DNA of 7,470 nt from an uncultured beta proteobacterium (lineage in GTDB: Bacteria; Pseudomonadota; Gammaproteobacteria; Burkholderiales; Burkholderiaceae), in assembly GCA_903944255.1 (NCBI GenBank), contig CAJARE010000216.1:1-7470 (forward strand), in the 5' to 3' direction. This document shows, piece after piece, positions 1-5,449 of this stretch (its first letter is position 1; each line of letters opens with the position of its first letter). The notes beneath the pieces were generated by a model that was not told the DNA's origin, searched no databases, and saw only the letters and a program-made list of their open reading frames with translations. The position numbers were made by a program, and so were the translations under genes.

Positions 1-142
1 CACCGTTATTTTCAAGCGATACCATGCCTTCAAAAAACATACCCTGTGCATCTTGACGAAGACTAGATTGAGAGACACCACCCATCACACCATCATTTAT
101 GATCCAACAATCACGCATCGTATTAGAGTTAGTGAAATCCAT
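1..142 (-). CDS. CIA30-family protein, N-terminal part (runs off the window)
   Basis: Only the first 47 codons are present, reading leftwards from an ATG at 142. The segment WIINDGVMGGVSQSSLR (residues 13-29), followed by FFEGMVSLENNG at the edge, is the hallmark start of the CIA30 / NADH:ubiquinone oxidoreductase intermediate-associated protein 30 family, a beta-sandwich fold. Mitochondrial CIA30 helps assemble respiratory complex I; the role of bacterial members is not well defined. The ATG at 142 has AAGGA about 6 nt upstream, which supports it as the start. However, the frame stays open for 32 more codons, to a TTG at 238 directly after a TGA. That extension encodes SRRKFLCTFSFYYLNWAEQARA, wrapped as twin arginine, hydrophobic stretch and AxA, resembling a Tat signal peptide (see findings). 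Family assignment is firm; start and location (cytoplasm or periplasm) are open. Confidence 0.8.
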   Translation of the reverse strand, partial: MDFTNSNTMRDCWIINDGVMGGVSQSSLRQDAQGMFFEGMVSLENNG

Positions 143-331
143 ATGTATTCCTTGTGCGCGGGCTTGTTCTGCCCAATTTAAATAATAAAAACTGAAGGTA
201 CAAAGAAACTTTCTTCTGGAGTTCAATTGGTTTAGCAATCAGTTGGCGTGTCTATGATTATTAGTGAGCTGAAGGAATGTTTTATAAAAAATGGATGCAT
301 ACCAAAGGCTCCAACTTATTAAGATAATAGA

Positions 332-371
332 TTCGAATAGATTAGCTTATAGACAGCTTTCTATATTCGAA
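332..371. repeat. Inverted repeat TTCGAATA/TATTCGAA
   Basis: Arms at 332-339 (TTCGAATA) and 364-371 (TATTCGAA) are perfect inverted copies with 24 nt between them, and the left arm lies within the palindrome ATTCGAAT. It sits just downstream of the methyltransferase stop at 391 and upstream of the CIA30 gene, both on the minus strand. It could be an operator or a weak 3' hairpin. There is no T-run, so it does not look like an intrinsic terminator. In AT-rich spacer DNA such a repeat can also arise by chance. The rest of 239-390 shows no gene. Confidence 0.35.
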
Positions 372-390
372 CTCGGATTACGATGAATGC

Positions 391-1032
391 TTAAAGTATT
401 ACTTTTTTCCAAACACTTGCTAGCCAAGGCTGCTGTTCAAACGGGAGACCACTTGGCCTATAGTAATATTCAATCTCGGTGAACTTTGCATTTGTCATAA
501 AAGATCTCCAGCCTTCTAGATCGTGATATGAGCCAAAGCGATCTCCGTACCAACTTTCTTGGTTATTACCACGAGGATTTGAGCTAAACAGAATGCCATT
601 TGGTTTTAAGCATGTCCATAACTGACCTAGAACTTTTGGTAATAGCTTATTTGGGATATGAAATAGCGAAGCATTAGCAAAAATACCATCAAAAGTACTC
701 TCTGGTAGGTTTAAGTTAAAAAAATCTTGTACCAAGACTTTGCAACCACTTTTCGAGCTGGCTATTTGAGCAGCTTTTTGGCTGCCTTCAAGACCAATTG
801 CAGCATGACCAAGTTTGGCTAAGGTTTGCAGGTCTCTTCCTGGGCCGCATCCAAAATCAAGAATTTGAAATGGTGGCTTAGCTTTAATTGCTCTTATTAA
901 AGCATCGATATTTTGACTGACATCATGATCTTGCGTACCCTGATCATATGAAACAGCATTTTGCTCATAATGGCCAATATTTTTTTGGGAAATCAGGATA
1001 GATTCGTCTACAAGATTTTTTAAAATAGCCAT
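391..1032 (-). CDS. Class I SAM-dependent methyltransferase (cytoplasmic)
   Basis: A 213-aa Rossmann-fold methyltransferase of normal size for a single-domain enzyme. Motif I, which binds S-adenosylmethionine, is ILDFGCGPGRD at residues 57-67. The acidic residue after strand beta-2 is E82 (IGLEGS). A D103 region (LVQDFF) matches the adenine-contacting motif, FDGIFANASLFHIP (114-127) is motif IV/post-IV, and LKPNGILF (142-149) is the usual strand after motif IV. There is no signal peptide or membrane segment, so it should act in the cytoplasm. The C-terminal third (residues 150-213, rich in Tyr and Trp) probably forms the substrate pocket, but nothing shows whether the substrate is a small molecule, RNA or protein. 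No clear Shine-Dalgarno precedes the ATG (upstream is mostly A/T), so initiation may be weak or near-leaderless. It is divergent from the exported methyltransferase at 1300; shared control is possible but not shown. Confidence 0.88.
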   Translation of the reverse strand: MAILKNLVDESILISQKNIGHYEQNAVSYDQGTQDHDVSQNIDALIRAIKAKPPFQILDFGCGPGRDLQTLAKLGHAAIGLEGSQKAAQIASSKSGCKVLVQDFFNLNLPESTFDGIFANASLFHIPNKLLPKVLGQLWTCLKPNGILFSSNPRGNNQESWYGDRFGSYHDLEGWRSFMTNAKFTEIEYYYRPSGLPFEQQPWLASVWKKVIL

Positions 1033-1092
1033 AATTAATTACTAAAATTTCAGTACTGTTTGATGGTTGCTTAAATTAAGTGTTTCTGTCTA

Positions 1093-1115
1093 CATGCCTT
1101 ATTGGCATGGCCATG
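1093..1115. promoter_or_regulatory. Overlapping CATG palindromes in the divergent promoter region
   Basis: CATGCC (1093-1098), a 5-nt spacer TTATT and GGCATG (1104-1109) form a perfect 6-bp inverted repeat. The last four bases also begin a second perfect 10-bp palindrome, CATGGCCATG (1106-1115). It lies 60-80 nt upstream of the minus-strand methyltransferase start and about 185 nt upstream of the plus-strand methyltransferase start, in their shared 267-bp spacer. Such stacked dyads are typical of repressor or activator sites, but no known regulator motif is recognised. A further weak dyad, AGTGAT/ATCACT (1155-1160 and 1178-1183), lies nearby. Confidence 0.35.
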
Positions 1116-1299
1116 ATAGTCTAAATCTATGTTTTATATGCCCCAAGGCATTAAAGTGATTGTATATTCAAGAAACCATCACTGGCTTTAAGAGCTATGA
1201 ATGATGTTAGGCAGACCAGCATAAATTATTTTATTATGTAATTGTTAGTCCTGTAATATATAAAAATTCATCCTACTACATTCTTTTTATGGAAATTCT

Positions 1300-2142
1300 A
1301 TGAAGCATTTTAAAGTTTGGTTTGTTATTTTCAGTACCTCTTTGGCTCTAAATACTTTTGCCCAAAGCTATGTCGACGGCGGCGACGATAAATATAATCC
1401 TCGAATTGGTCAAGAGGGTAAAGACGTAGTTTGGGTACCAACAGGCAATGAATTACTTGCCAACATGCTAAAAACTGCAAAGGTGACTTCCAACGATTTA
1501 GTCTATGACCTAGGCTCTGGTGATGGCAGAATTGCAATTGCAGCTGCAAAAGATTTTGGCGCGCGCGCAATTGGAATTGAATTTAATCCAGAAATGGCAA
1601 AATTAGCCCAACGAAATGCTGACCGCTCTGGAGTGAGTGATCGTGTAAAGATTATTAATGGCGATATCTTCAAAGAAGATTTTAGTAAGGCAACCGTTAT
1701 TACTATGTATTTATTGCCCGATCTTAATATTGCTTTACGTCCCACCATATTAAAAATGAAACCCGGTACGCGAGTCACATCGCACGCATTTAATATGGGC
1801 GATTGGGAGGCTGATGTTGAAATTGATACGCCTGCTAAAGCCTACTATTGGGTCGTTCCTGCTCAAGTGGCGGGAGAATGGGTCATTTCCGGAATGGAGC
1901 CAGCTAGGACAACTTTAAAACTTTCTCAACACTATCAAAAAATTGGCGGCACTCTTCAAATTGGTAATGAGTCGCAACCCCTTCTAAATCCTAGAATAGA
2001 TGGTTCAACTTTAAGCTTCACATACCTTGATCGAAATAAGAGCGCACATTTTGTAAAAATGGATGTCAATAACAATGAGATCAAGGGCATTTATAAAAGT
2101 AGGTCCTATAACGATAATGTCATCACTGGTAAGCGACTTTAA
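1300..2142 (+). CDS. Exported SAM-methyltransferase-fold protein with C-terminal beta domain
   Basis: A 280-aa protein. Residues 1-21 form a classical Sec signal peptide: basic start MKHFK, hydrophobic core VWFVIFSTSLALNTF, likely cleavage after TFA at 21/22. The mature part begins with VVWVPTGNELLANML (43-57), followed by motif I VYDLGSGDGR (68-77), acidic E94 after beta-2 (IGIEFNPEMA), NGDIF with D122, and TMYLLPDLN (135-143). LKMKPGTRV follows. This order (VPT, YDLGSGDGR, YLLP, LRP, KPGTRVxSHxFxMGDW) matches a bacterial methyltransferase family that resembles the eukaryotic FAM173/ATPSCKMT lysine methyltransferases. Residues about 185-280 are a separate beta-rich region (AGEWVISG, QHYQKIGGTL, IKGIY) seen in exported members. 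An exported SAM enzyme is biochemically puzzling because SAM is cytoplasmic. The start is supported by GGAA 5 nt before the ATG and by the intact signal peptide. It is monocistronic by layout, with a hairpin and T-run downstream. Confidence 0.87.
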   Translation: MKHFKVWFVIFSTSLALNTFAQSYVDGGDDKYNPRIGQEGKDVVWVPTGNELLANMLKTAKVTSNDLVYDLGSGDGRIAIAAAKDFGARAIGIEFNPEMAKLAQRNADRSGVSDRVKIINGDIFKEDFSKATVITMYLLPDLNIALRPTILKMKPGTRVTSHAFNMGDWEADVEIDTPAKAYYWVVPAQVAGEWVISGMEPARTTLKLSQHYQKIGGTLQIGNESQPLLNPRIDGSTLSFTYLDRNKSAHFVKMDVNNNEIKGIYKSRSYNDNVITGKRL

Positions 2143-2179
2143 TATTTCATCTGATCTTGGGTAATGAATTAGGGGTTGC

Positions 2180-2213
2180 TCCTCTGTGATGACAGAGGAT
2201 CTAGCGTTTTTTT
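2180..2213 (+). terminator. Probable intrinsic terminator of the exported methyltransferase gene
   Basis: TCCTCTGT (2180-2187), loop GATG and ACAGAGGA (2192-2199) form a perfect 8-bp stem, and seven Ts follow at 2207-2213. The T-run starts 7 nt after the stem instead of immediately, so termination may be imperfect. AGGGG at 2171-2175 and CCCCT at 2228-2232 can pair around it. If CTCC (2179-2182) joins GGAG (2224-2227), that outer stem competes with the terminator hairpin. Confidence 0.6.
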
Positions 2214-2464
2214 AGCTCGGTAGGGAGCCCCTTTAAGCATAATTGCCCATTCCTGCCTCGATTTACTTCTTGTTAAATAGAGCACTAGAATGGTGCGAGC
2301 CATTTCTTAGCTTCTCTAGGGATTAACTCAGGAATTCCATCAAAAGACTGGCGCATCAACACTAAACCGAATGGAATAATGAACCTCTAATCATCTTTCG
2401 GCTATATGATAGTCGACATAGTACTTGCTCAATACACCTTGATACTTTAAATAGGATTAAAAAA
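2214..2464. other. Intergenic spacer upstream of the lipoprotein gene
   Basis: No full gene is seen. The spacer must carry the promoter of the lipoprotein operon. Candidates are TATGAT at 2405-2410 without a good -35, and TTGCTC (2425-2430) with a 17-nt gap to TAAATA (2448-2453). The latter would place the -10 box on top of the Shine-Dalgarno AGGA (2453-2456), which is awkward. A short protein-like frame on the minus strand is listed separately. Confidence 0.5.
2285..2356 (-). other. Possible 23-aa small ORF or gene remnant
   Basis: Reading leftwards from an ATG at 2356, the frame encodes a 23-residue peptide with a protein-like composition (MRQSFDGIPELIP, then REAKKWLAPF) and ends at TAG. 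The frame is open upstream to a TAG just before an AGG codon near 2383, giving about 33 codons in all. No convincing Shine-Dalgarno precedes the ATG. It may be a real small protein, the tail of a decayed gene, or chance; nothing recognisable identifies a family. Confidence 0.2.
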
Positions 2465-3130
2465 ATGAAAAAAATGAGTTTATTTGCAGCAGTCACCGCT
2501 ACTGTTTGCTTAATTGCTGCTTGTAGTAATACACCGAAATTGGCTTCAGAGTCCATGCCAAGATCTGGTTTTTTACCCAACTATTCACTACTAGTGCCAA
2601 CATATACCACTGCATCTGATACTAGAATTTGGCGTTATCGCAAGGATGGTATTAATCCCGCAACCTATACTGCCGTGATATTAGATCCCATTTATTTGAA
2701 TCAAAGCGCTACGAAAGACGTTAGCGCAGAATCTATTGCTAAAGCTAAAGCGACATTACAGGCCTCCATGGTGGAATCTGTAAATGCTCGTGGCAATCTT
2801 AAAATTGTCACACAGCCTGGACCTGGGGTTGTTAGAGTCAGCGTTGGAATTACTGGCGCCGAAGTTTCTAATGATTATCTGAAGCCGTGGAACTTTACTC
2901 CAATTGGATTGGCTACAAATGCTGCTGCGTTTGCAGGGGGCGTAAATGCTAAGACTCCTGCATTGGTAGTTGAAAATAAAATTACAGACAGCAGAACTAA
3001 TGAAGTTATTGGAATGGGCTTAGTCACTATTCAAGGAGAATCTTTTAGAACAGCCTCTGGTTCTGTAGACTCTTTCATTGCCATGGCTAAAAAGGCAGTA
3101 AGCGTTGCCTTGGAAACTTCGGCTAAATAG
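2465..3130 (+). CDS. DUF3313-family lipoprotein
   Basis: A 221-aa protein with a lipoprotein signal: basic MKK, hydrophobic core, and lipobox IAAC with C20 as the lipidated residue. Position +2 is Ser, not Asp, so the Lol system should deliver it to the outer membrane. The mature part starts with a short linker, then SGFLPNYSLL (34-43), IWRYRK (55-60) and TYTAVILDPIYL (67-78). A segment follows that runs from QPGPGVVRVSVGITGAEV (117-134) to the C-terminal ENKITDSRTNEVIG region. This pattern and length fit the DUF3313 family of bacterial lipoproteins, whose function is unknown. AGGA lies 8 nt before the ATG. It is the first gene of a likely operon: the EF-hand gene starts 5 nt after its stop codon and the dehalogenase-like gene follows. 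Confidence 0.85.
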   Translation: MKKMSLFAAVTATVCLIAACSNTPKLASESMPRSGFLPNYSLLVPTYTTASDTRIWRYRKDGINPATYTAVILDPIYLNQSATKDVSAESIAKAKATLQASMVESVNARGNLKIVTQPGPGVVRVSVGITGAEVSNDYLKPWNFTPIGLATNAAAFAGGVNAKTPALVVENKITDSRTNEVIGMGLVTIQGESFRTASGSVDSFIAMAKKAVSVALETSAK

Positions 3131-3135
3131 AGTCT

Positions 3136-3393
3136 ATGTCCTTAATAACTAAAAATCTTGTTTATATTGCGCTTGGATTATCTATATGCTCATTAGTGCA
3201 AGCAGATAATTCAGTGCGCAATAAAGAGATAGCAGATCGTTTTGCAAGCTGCGATAAGAATCGGGATGGCAAGCTTACCAAACAAGAAGCAAAGGGCTGT
3301 ATGCCAAGGGTCTACGACCATTTTAGCGATATCGATACTGACAATAAAGGCTATCTTACGGTTGCACAGATTCAGGCGCTGGCATCTAGATAG
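3136..3393 (+). CDS. Small exported EF-hand protein
   Basis: An 85-aa protein with a Sec signal peptide (hydrophobic residues 8-20, likely cleavage after VQA at 23). The first EF-hand loop is canonical: D40, N42, D44, G45, L47 and E51 occupy calcium-loop positions 1, 3, 5, 6, 8 and 12. The second loop (D67, D69, K71, G72, L74, Q78) keeps the fold but has Lys at position 5 and Gln at position 12, so it should bind Ca2+ weakly or not at all. C39 and C55 flank loop 1 and could form a disulphide in the periplasm. A calcium-dependent sensor or stabilising role is inference. There is no strong Shine-Dalgarno, and with only 5 nt from the lipoprotein stop, translational coupling is likely. A partner relation with the lipoprotein is possible but not shown. 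Confidence 0.85.
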   Translation: MSLITKNLVYIALGLSICSLVQADNSVRNKEIADRFASCDKNRDGKLTKQEAKGCMPRVYDHFSDIDTDNKGYLTVAQIQALASR

Positions 3394-3416
3394 GGCAATA
3401 TTTTCTCGGAATCATT

Positions 3417-4310
3417 ATGGCTCTTGTATTTCCAGGATTTGAACAACAAAAAATTGTTATTGCATCTGAAGATGGCCCTATAGAAATTGCCTGCCAAGTT
3501 GGCGGCAAAGGTCCTCCTTTACTGTTATTGCATGGCTTTCCTCAAACAAAGGCTATATGGCATGAAACAGCACCTTTTTTAGCTAAACACTTCACAGTGA
3601 TTGCAGCAGATCTTCGTGGCTATGGCGAATCTTCCAAGCCGCACGGGAAAAGTGATCATTCGAGTTATTCCAAAAGATCTATGGCGGCAGATCAGCATGC
3701 TTTGATGAAAGAGCTTGGGCATCATCAATTTTTCTTATTGGGGCATGATCGCGGTGGGCGTGTATCACATCGATTGGCGGCAGATTTTCCAGACAGCGTT
3801 TTGCGTTTGATGGTCTTAGATATTTCTCCCACCTTATCCATGTATGAGAACACCAGCATGGAATTTGCTAGAGGTTATTGGCACTGGTTTTTCTTGATAC
3901 AACCAGAACCCATCCCGGAAACCCTGATTGGGGCTAACCCAGAGTTCTGGTTAAAAAATCATATGGGTAGGCATGCTGGAATGGGTATTTTTTCTGCTGA
4001 AAACTGGGCTGAGTATTTGGCGGGTGCCAGCAATCCACAAAGTATGCATGCAATGTGTGAAGACTACCGTGCCGCAGCATCCATTGATCTTGTTCATGAC
4101 CGAGAAGACCGTCAGGCAGGAAAAAGCTTAGAAATGCCTTTAAGAGTGTTATGGGGAGAGCATGGTTTGGTAAACAAATGCTTTAAACCGCTTGAAGACT
4201 GGCAGAAAGTTGCCAAAAATGTTTCTGGAAGGACTGTACCTTGCGGCCATTACATCCCAGAAGAATTGCCAGATGAGCTGATTAGTGAAGCTATCACATT
4301 CTTTAAATAA
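3417..4310 (+). CDS. Alpha/beta hydrolase, probable haloacetate (fluoroacetate) dehalogenase
   Basis: A 297-aa alpha/beta hydrolase of the usual length for fluoroacetate dehalogenases (EC 3.8.1.3), which convert haloacetates to glycolate. Seen in order: HGFPQ (39-43, oxyanion region), DLRGYGESSKP (65-75), and the nucleophile elbow GHDRGGR (109-115) with Asp111 in place of the Ser of esterases. Then come D135 (VLDIS), H156-W157 in YWHWFFLIQPEPIPE, Y217 in CEDYRAA, and H278 in CGHYIPEE. In characterised enzymes the corresponding Asp, Asp and His form the catalytic triad. Two arginines after the nucleophile bind the carboxylate (here R112 and R115), and His-Trp-Tyr hold the halide. All are present here. 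There is no signal peptide, so it is cytoplasmic. GGAA lies 5 nt before the ATG. It is third in a likely operon, 23 nt after the EF-hand gene. Closely related epoxide hydrolases share the Asp nucleophile but lack this His-Trp pair. The natural substrate is not shown. Confidence 0.85.
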   Translation: MALVFPGFEQQKIVIASEDGPIEIACQVGGKGPPLLLLHGFPQTKAIWHETAPFLAKHFTVIAADLRGYGESSKPHGKSDHSSYSKRSMAADQHALMKELGHHQFFLLGHDRGGRVSHRLAADFPDSVLRLMVLDISPTLSMYENTSMEFARGYWHWFFLIQPEPIPETLIGANPEFWLKNHMGRHAGMGIFSAENWAEYLAGASNPQSMHAMCEDYRAAASIDLVHDREDRQAGKSLEMPLRVLWGEHGLVNKCFKPLEDWQKVAKNVSGRTVPCGHYIPEELPDELISEAITFFK

Positions 4311-4317
4311 ACAATAT

Positions 4318-5100
4318 TTACGGGGCTAAATCAGGCATTTTTTTGGCAAGTGGAGGGCAGGGCATTACCACTTCTGGATTTACCACTAAAAGCTTCTTTT
4401 CTCTATCGGGATAATCTATTCTTGATAGGAGATCCCTTATGAGATTTAAATGGGTTAACTTCTTATTATTGGCATCAATCACTATCCATGGAGCAAGTTT
4501 TGAACTTGTTTTTTGGAGCATCGCATTTCGAGCTAAGCTGTATTCCTTCCACTTCTTTTGTGCTTGCTCATCTATAGGGCTAATTTTCCATTGCTTTAAG
4601 GGGTCGGTTTTCCGTGACTCTAGGCGAGCAGCTTGCTCTTCTTTATTGATATCTAAATAATATTTGATCAACTCAATTCCAGAACCAATAATTAAGCTTT
4701 CAAATTCATTTACGGTATCCATGAACTGTTGATATTGGATCTCAGTACAAAACCCCATAACCTTTTCAACACCAGCACGGTTATACCAACTACGGTTAAA
4801 GATAACGATTTCACCCGAAGTTGGAAGTTCGGCTACATAGCGTTGAAAATACCATTCCCCATCTTCACGCTCAGTAGGTTTGCTAAGGGCTACCACACGA
4901 GTCTCTCGGGGACTTAGGTGAGCCACGATATTCTTAATAGTGCCATCTTTTCCAGCTGTGTCACGACCCTCAAGAATGATTAATAAACGTGATTGGCTTG
5001 AAATAATTTGGCGCTGAAGCTTTACGAGCTCAATTTGCAAAAGCCTTATCTGAGCATCATAGTCGTCTACGTGGATAGTAGATTTTAATCTTTTCCCCAT
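4318..5100 (-). CDS. ppk2: Polyphosphate kinase 2, class I-like
   Basis: A 260-aa single-domain PPK2, which transfers phosphate between polyphosphate and nucleotides; class I enzymes mainly make ATP or GTP from the diphosphates. The Walker A loop is EGRDTAGKDG (44-53) with K51. The Walker B/catalytic segment is EIVIFNRSWYNRAGVE (97-112), followed by VMGFC. The lid is RLESRKTDPLKQWKISPID (159-177), and DPLKQWKxSP is characteristic of class I. Residues 82-89 (EWYFQRYV) and IELIKYYLDI (142-151) also match the family. The C-terminal extension after about 235 is short and proline-rich. No Shine-Dalgarno is visible before the ATG. It starts 7 nt after the stop of the lysine-rich gene upstream, so translation is probably coupled and both share a promoter. 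Its stop faces that of the dehalogenase gene with 7 nt between them, and no terminator is evident. Confidence 0.95.
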   Translation of the reverse strand: MGKRLKSTIHVDDYDAQIRLLQIELVKLQRQIISSQSRLLIILEGRDTAGKDGTIKNIVAHLSPRETRVVALSKPTEREDGEWYFQRYVAELPTSGEIVIFNRSWYNRAGVEKVMGFCTEIQYQQFMDTVNEFESLIIGSGIELIKYYLDINKEEQAARLESRKTDPLKQWKISPIDEQAQKKWKEYSLARNAMLQKTSSKLAPWIVIDANNKKLTHLNLIRDLLSRIDYPDREKKLLVVNPEVVMPCPPLAKKMPDLAP

Positions 5101-5107
5101 GCAGTGA

Positions 5108-5374
5108 TTAAGTAGTGACTACTGGGGCAGGCGTTGTAACCGTATTTTTAACTGCTGTTTTCTTAACGGCAGTCCTTTTTCTGACTACCTTCTTGGCCGG
5201 TATTTTCTTAACTGCTACTTTCTTAGCGGCAGGTTTTTTTATAGCAGCTTTTTTTTCTTCCTTTTTATCTAACTTATCTAATGCCTTAGATAGCTTATCA
5301 ATAAGCTTTTCGCGCTCAGATTCTAATTTATCTAACTTCTTCATTAAGTCTTTGACTAGTTTCTTTTGACTCAT
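5108..5374 (-). CDS. Lysine-rich histone H1-like protein with KKxxx repeats
   Basis: An 88-aa basic protein; 26 of 88 residues are Lys. Residues 1-40 form a charged amphipathic, probably coiled-coil helix (LVKDLMKKLDKLESEREKL). Residues 41-77 are a tail with Lys-Lys or Lys-Arg dyads exactly every five residues (41, 46, 51, 56, 61, 66, 71, then K76). A neutral Thr/Pro/Val end follows. The tail resembles the C-termini of histone H1, Pseudomonas AlgP and Ralstonia PhaM, which bind DNA and are linked to nucleoid, polyphosphate or PHB granules. Polyanion binding is therefore likely, but whether the target is DNA or polyphosphate is not known. I chose the ATG at 5374 because GGAG lies 5 nt upstream. 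An in-frame ATG at 5410 would add 12 residues and lacks such a site. It is the first gene of a two-gene unit with ppk2. Confidence 0.82.
   Translation of the reverse strand: MSQKKLVKDLMKKLDKLESEREKLIDKLSKALDKLDKKEEKKAAIKKPAAKKVAVKKIPAKKVVRKRTAVKKTAVKNTVTTPAPVVTT
5135..5254 (-). repeat. Eight degenerate 15-bp repeats encoding KKxxx
   Basis: Codons 41-80 of the lysine-rich protein form eight tandem pentapeptide units, seven with a basic dyad at positions 1-2 and the last with K76-N77. The coding DNA is A-rich with varied third bases, so the repeat is kept at protein level more than at DNA level. Copy number could still vary between strains. Confidence 0.7.
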
Positions 5375-5420
5375 TTTTTCTCCACAAAGTAGTATTGGTA
5401 GGTATTTCAATTACCCTTTT

Positions 5421-5449
5421 ATCCTACGATTTCTTTATAGCTGTTTCAA
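5421..5449 (-). promoter_or_regulatory. Candidate sigma-70 promoter of the lysine-rich/ppk2 unit
   Basis: On the minus strand, TTGAAA (5449-5444) is separated by exactly 17 nt from TAGGAT (5426-5421), matching the -35 and -10 consensus at 5 and 4 of 6 positions. Transcription would start about 40 nt before the ATG at 5374. An alternative pair, CTGTCA (5462-5457) and TATAAA (5439-5434), also has 17-nt spacing. Confidence 0.5.

Noticed and set aside
1331..1778. Two minus-strand open frames inside the exported methyltransferase gene
   Set aside because: Overlap a protein with intact family motifs; their products look like random translations.
2362..2580. 72-codon minus-strand frame over the start of the lipoprotein gene
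   Set aside because: Its hydrophobic stretch is the reverse reading of the lipoprotein signal region; no family signature or ribosome site.
3242..3442. 66-codon plus-strand frame overlapping the EF-hand and hydrolase genes
   Set aside because: Out of frame with two well-supported genes and without recognisable motifs.
4439..4917. Two open frames (73 and 62 codons) on the plus strand inside ppk2
   Set aside because: Both lie wholly opposite a clear PPK2 coding sequence and show no domain or ribosome site.
5115..5369. Long open frame on the plus strand opposite the lysine-rich gene
   Set aside because: It is the antisense shadow of A-rich Lys codons, giving a Phe/Thr/Leu-rich low-complexity product without a ribosome site.
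5375..5410. Upstream ATG at 5410 as start of the lysine-rich protein
   Set aside because: The added MKYLPILLCGEK is not signal-like enough and has no ribosome site, whereas ATG 5374 has GGAG at 5 nt; the extension would also overlap the -10 to start region.
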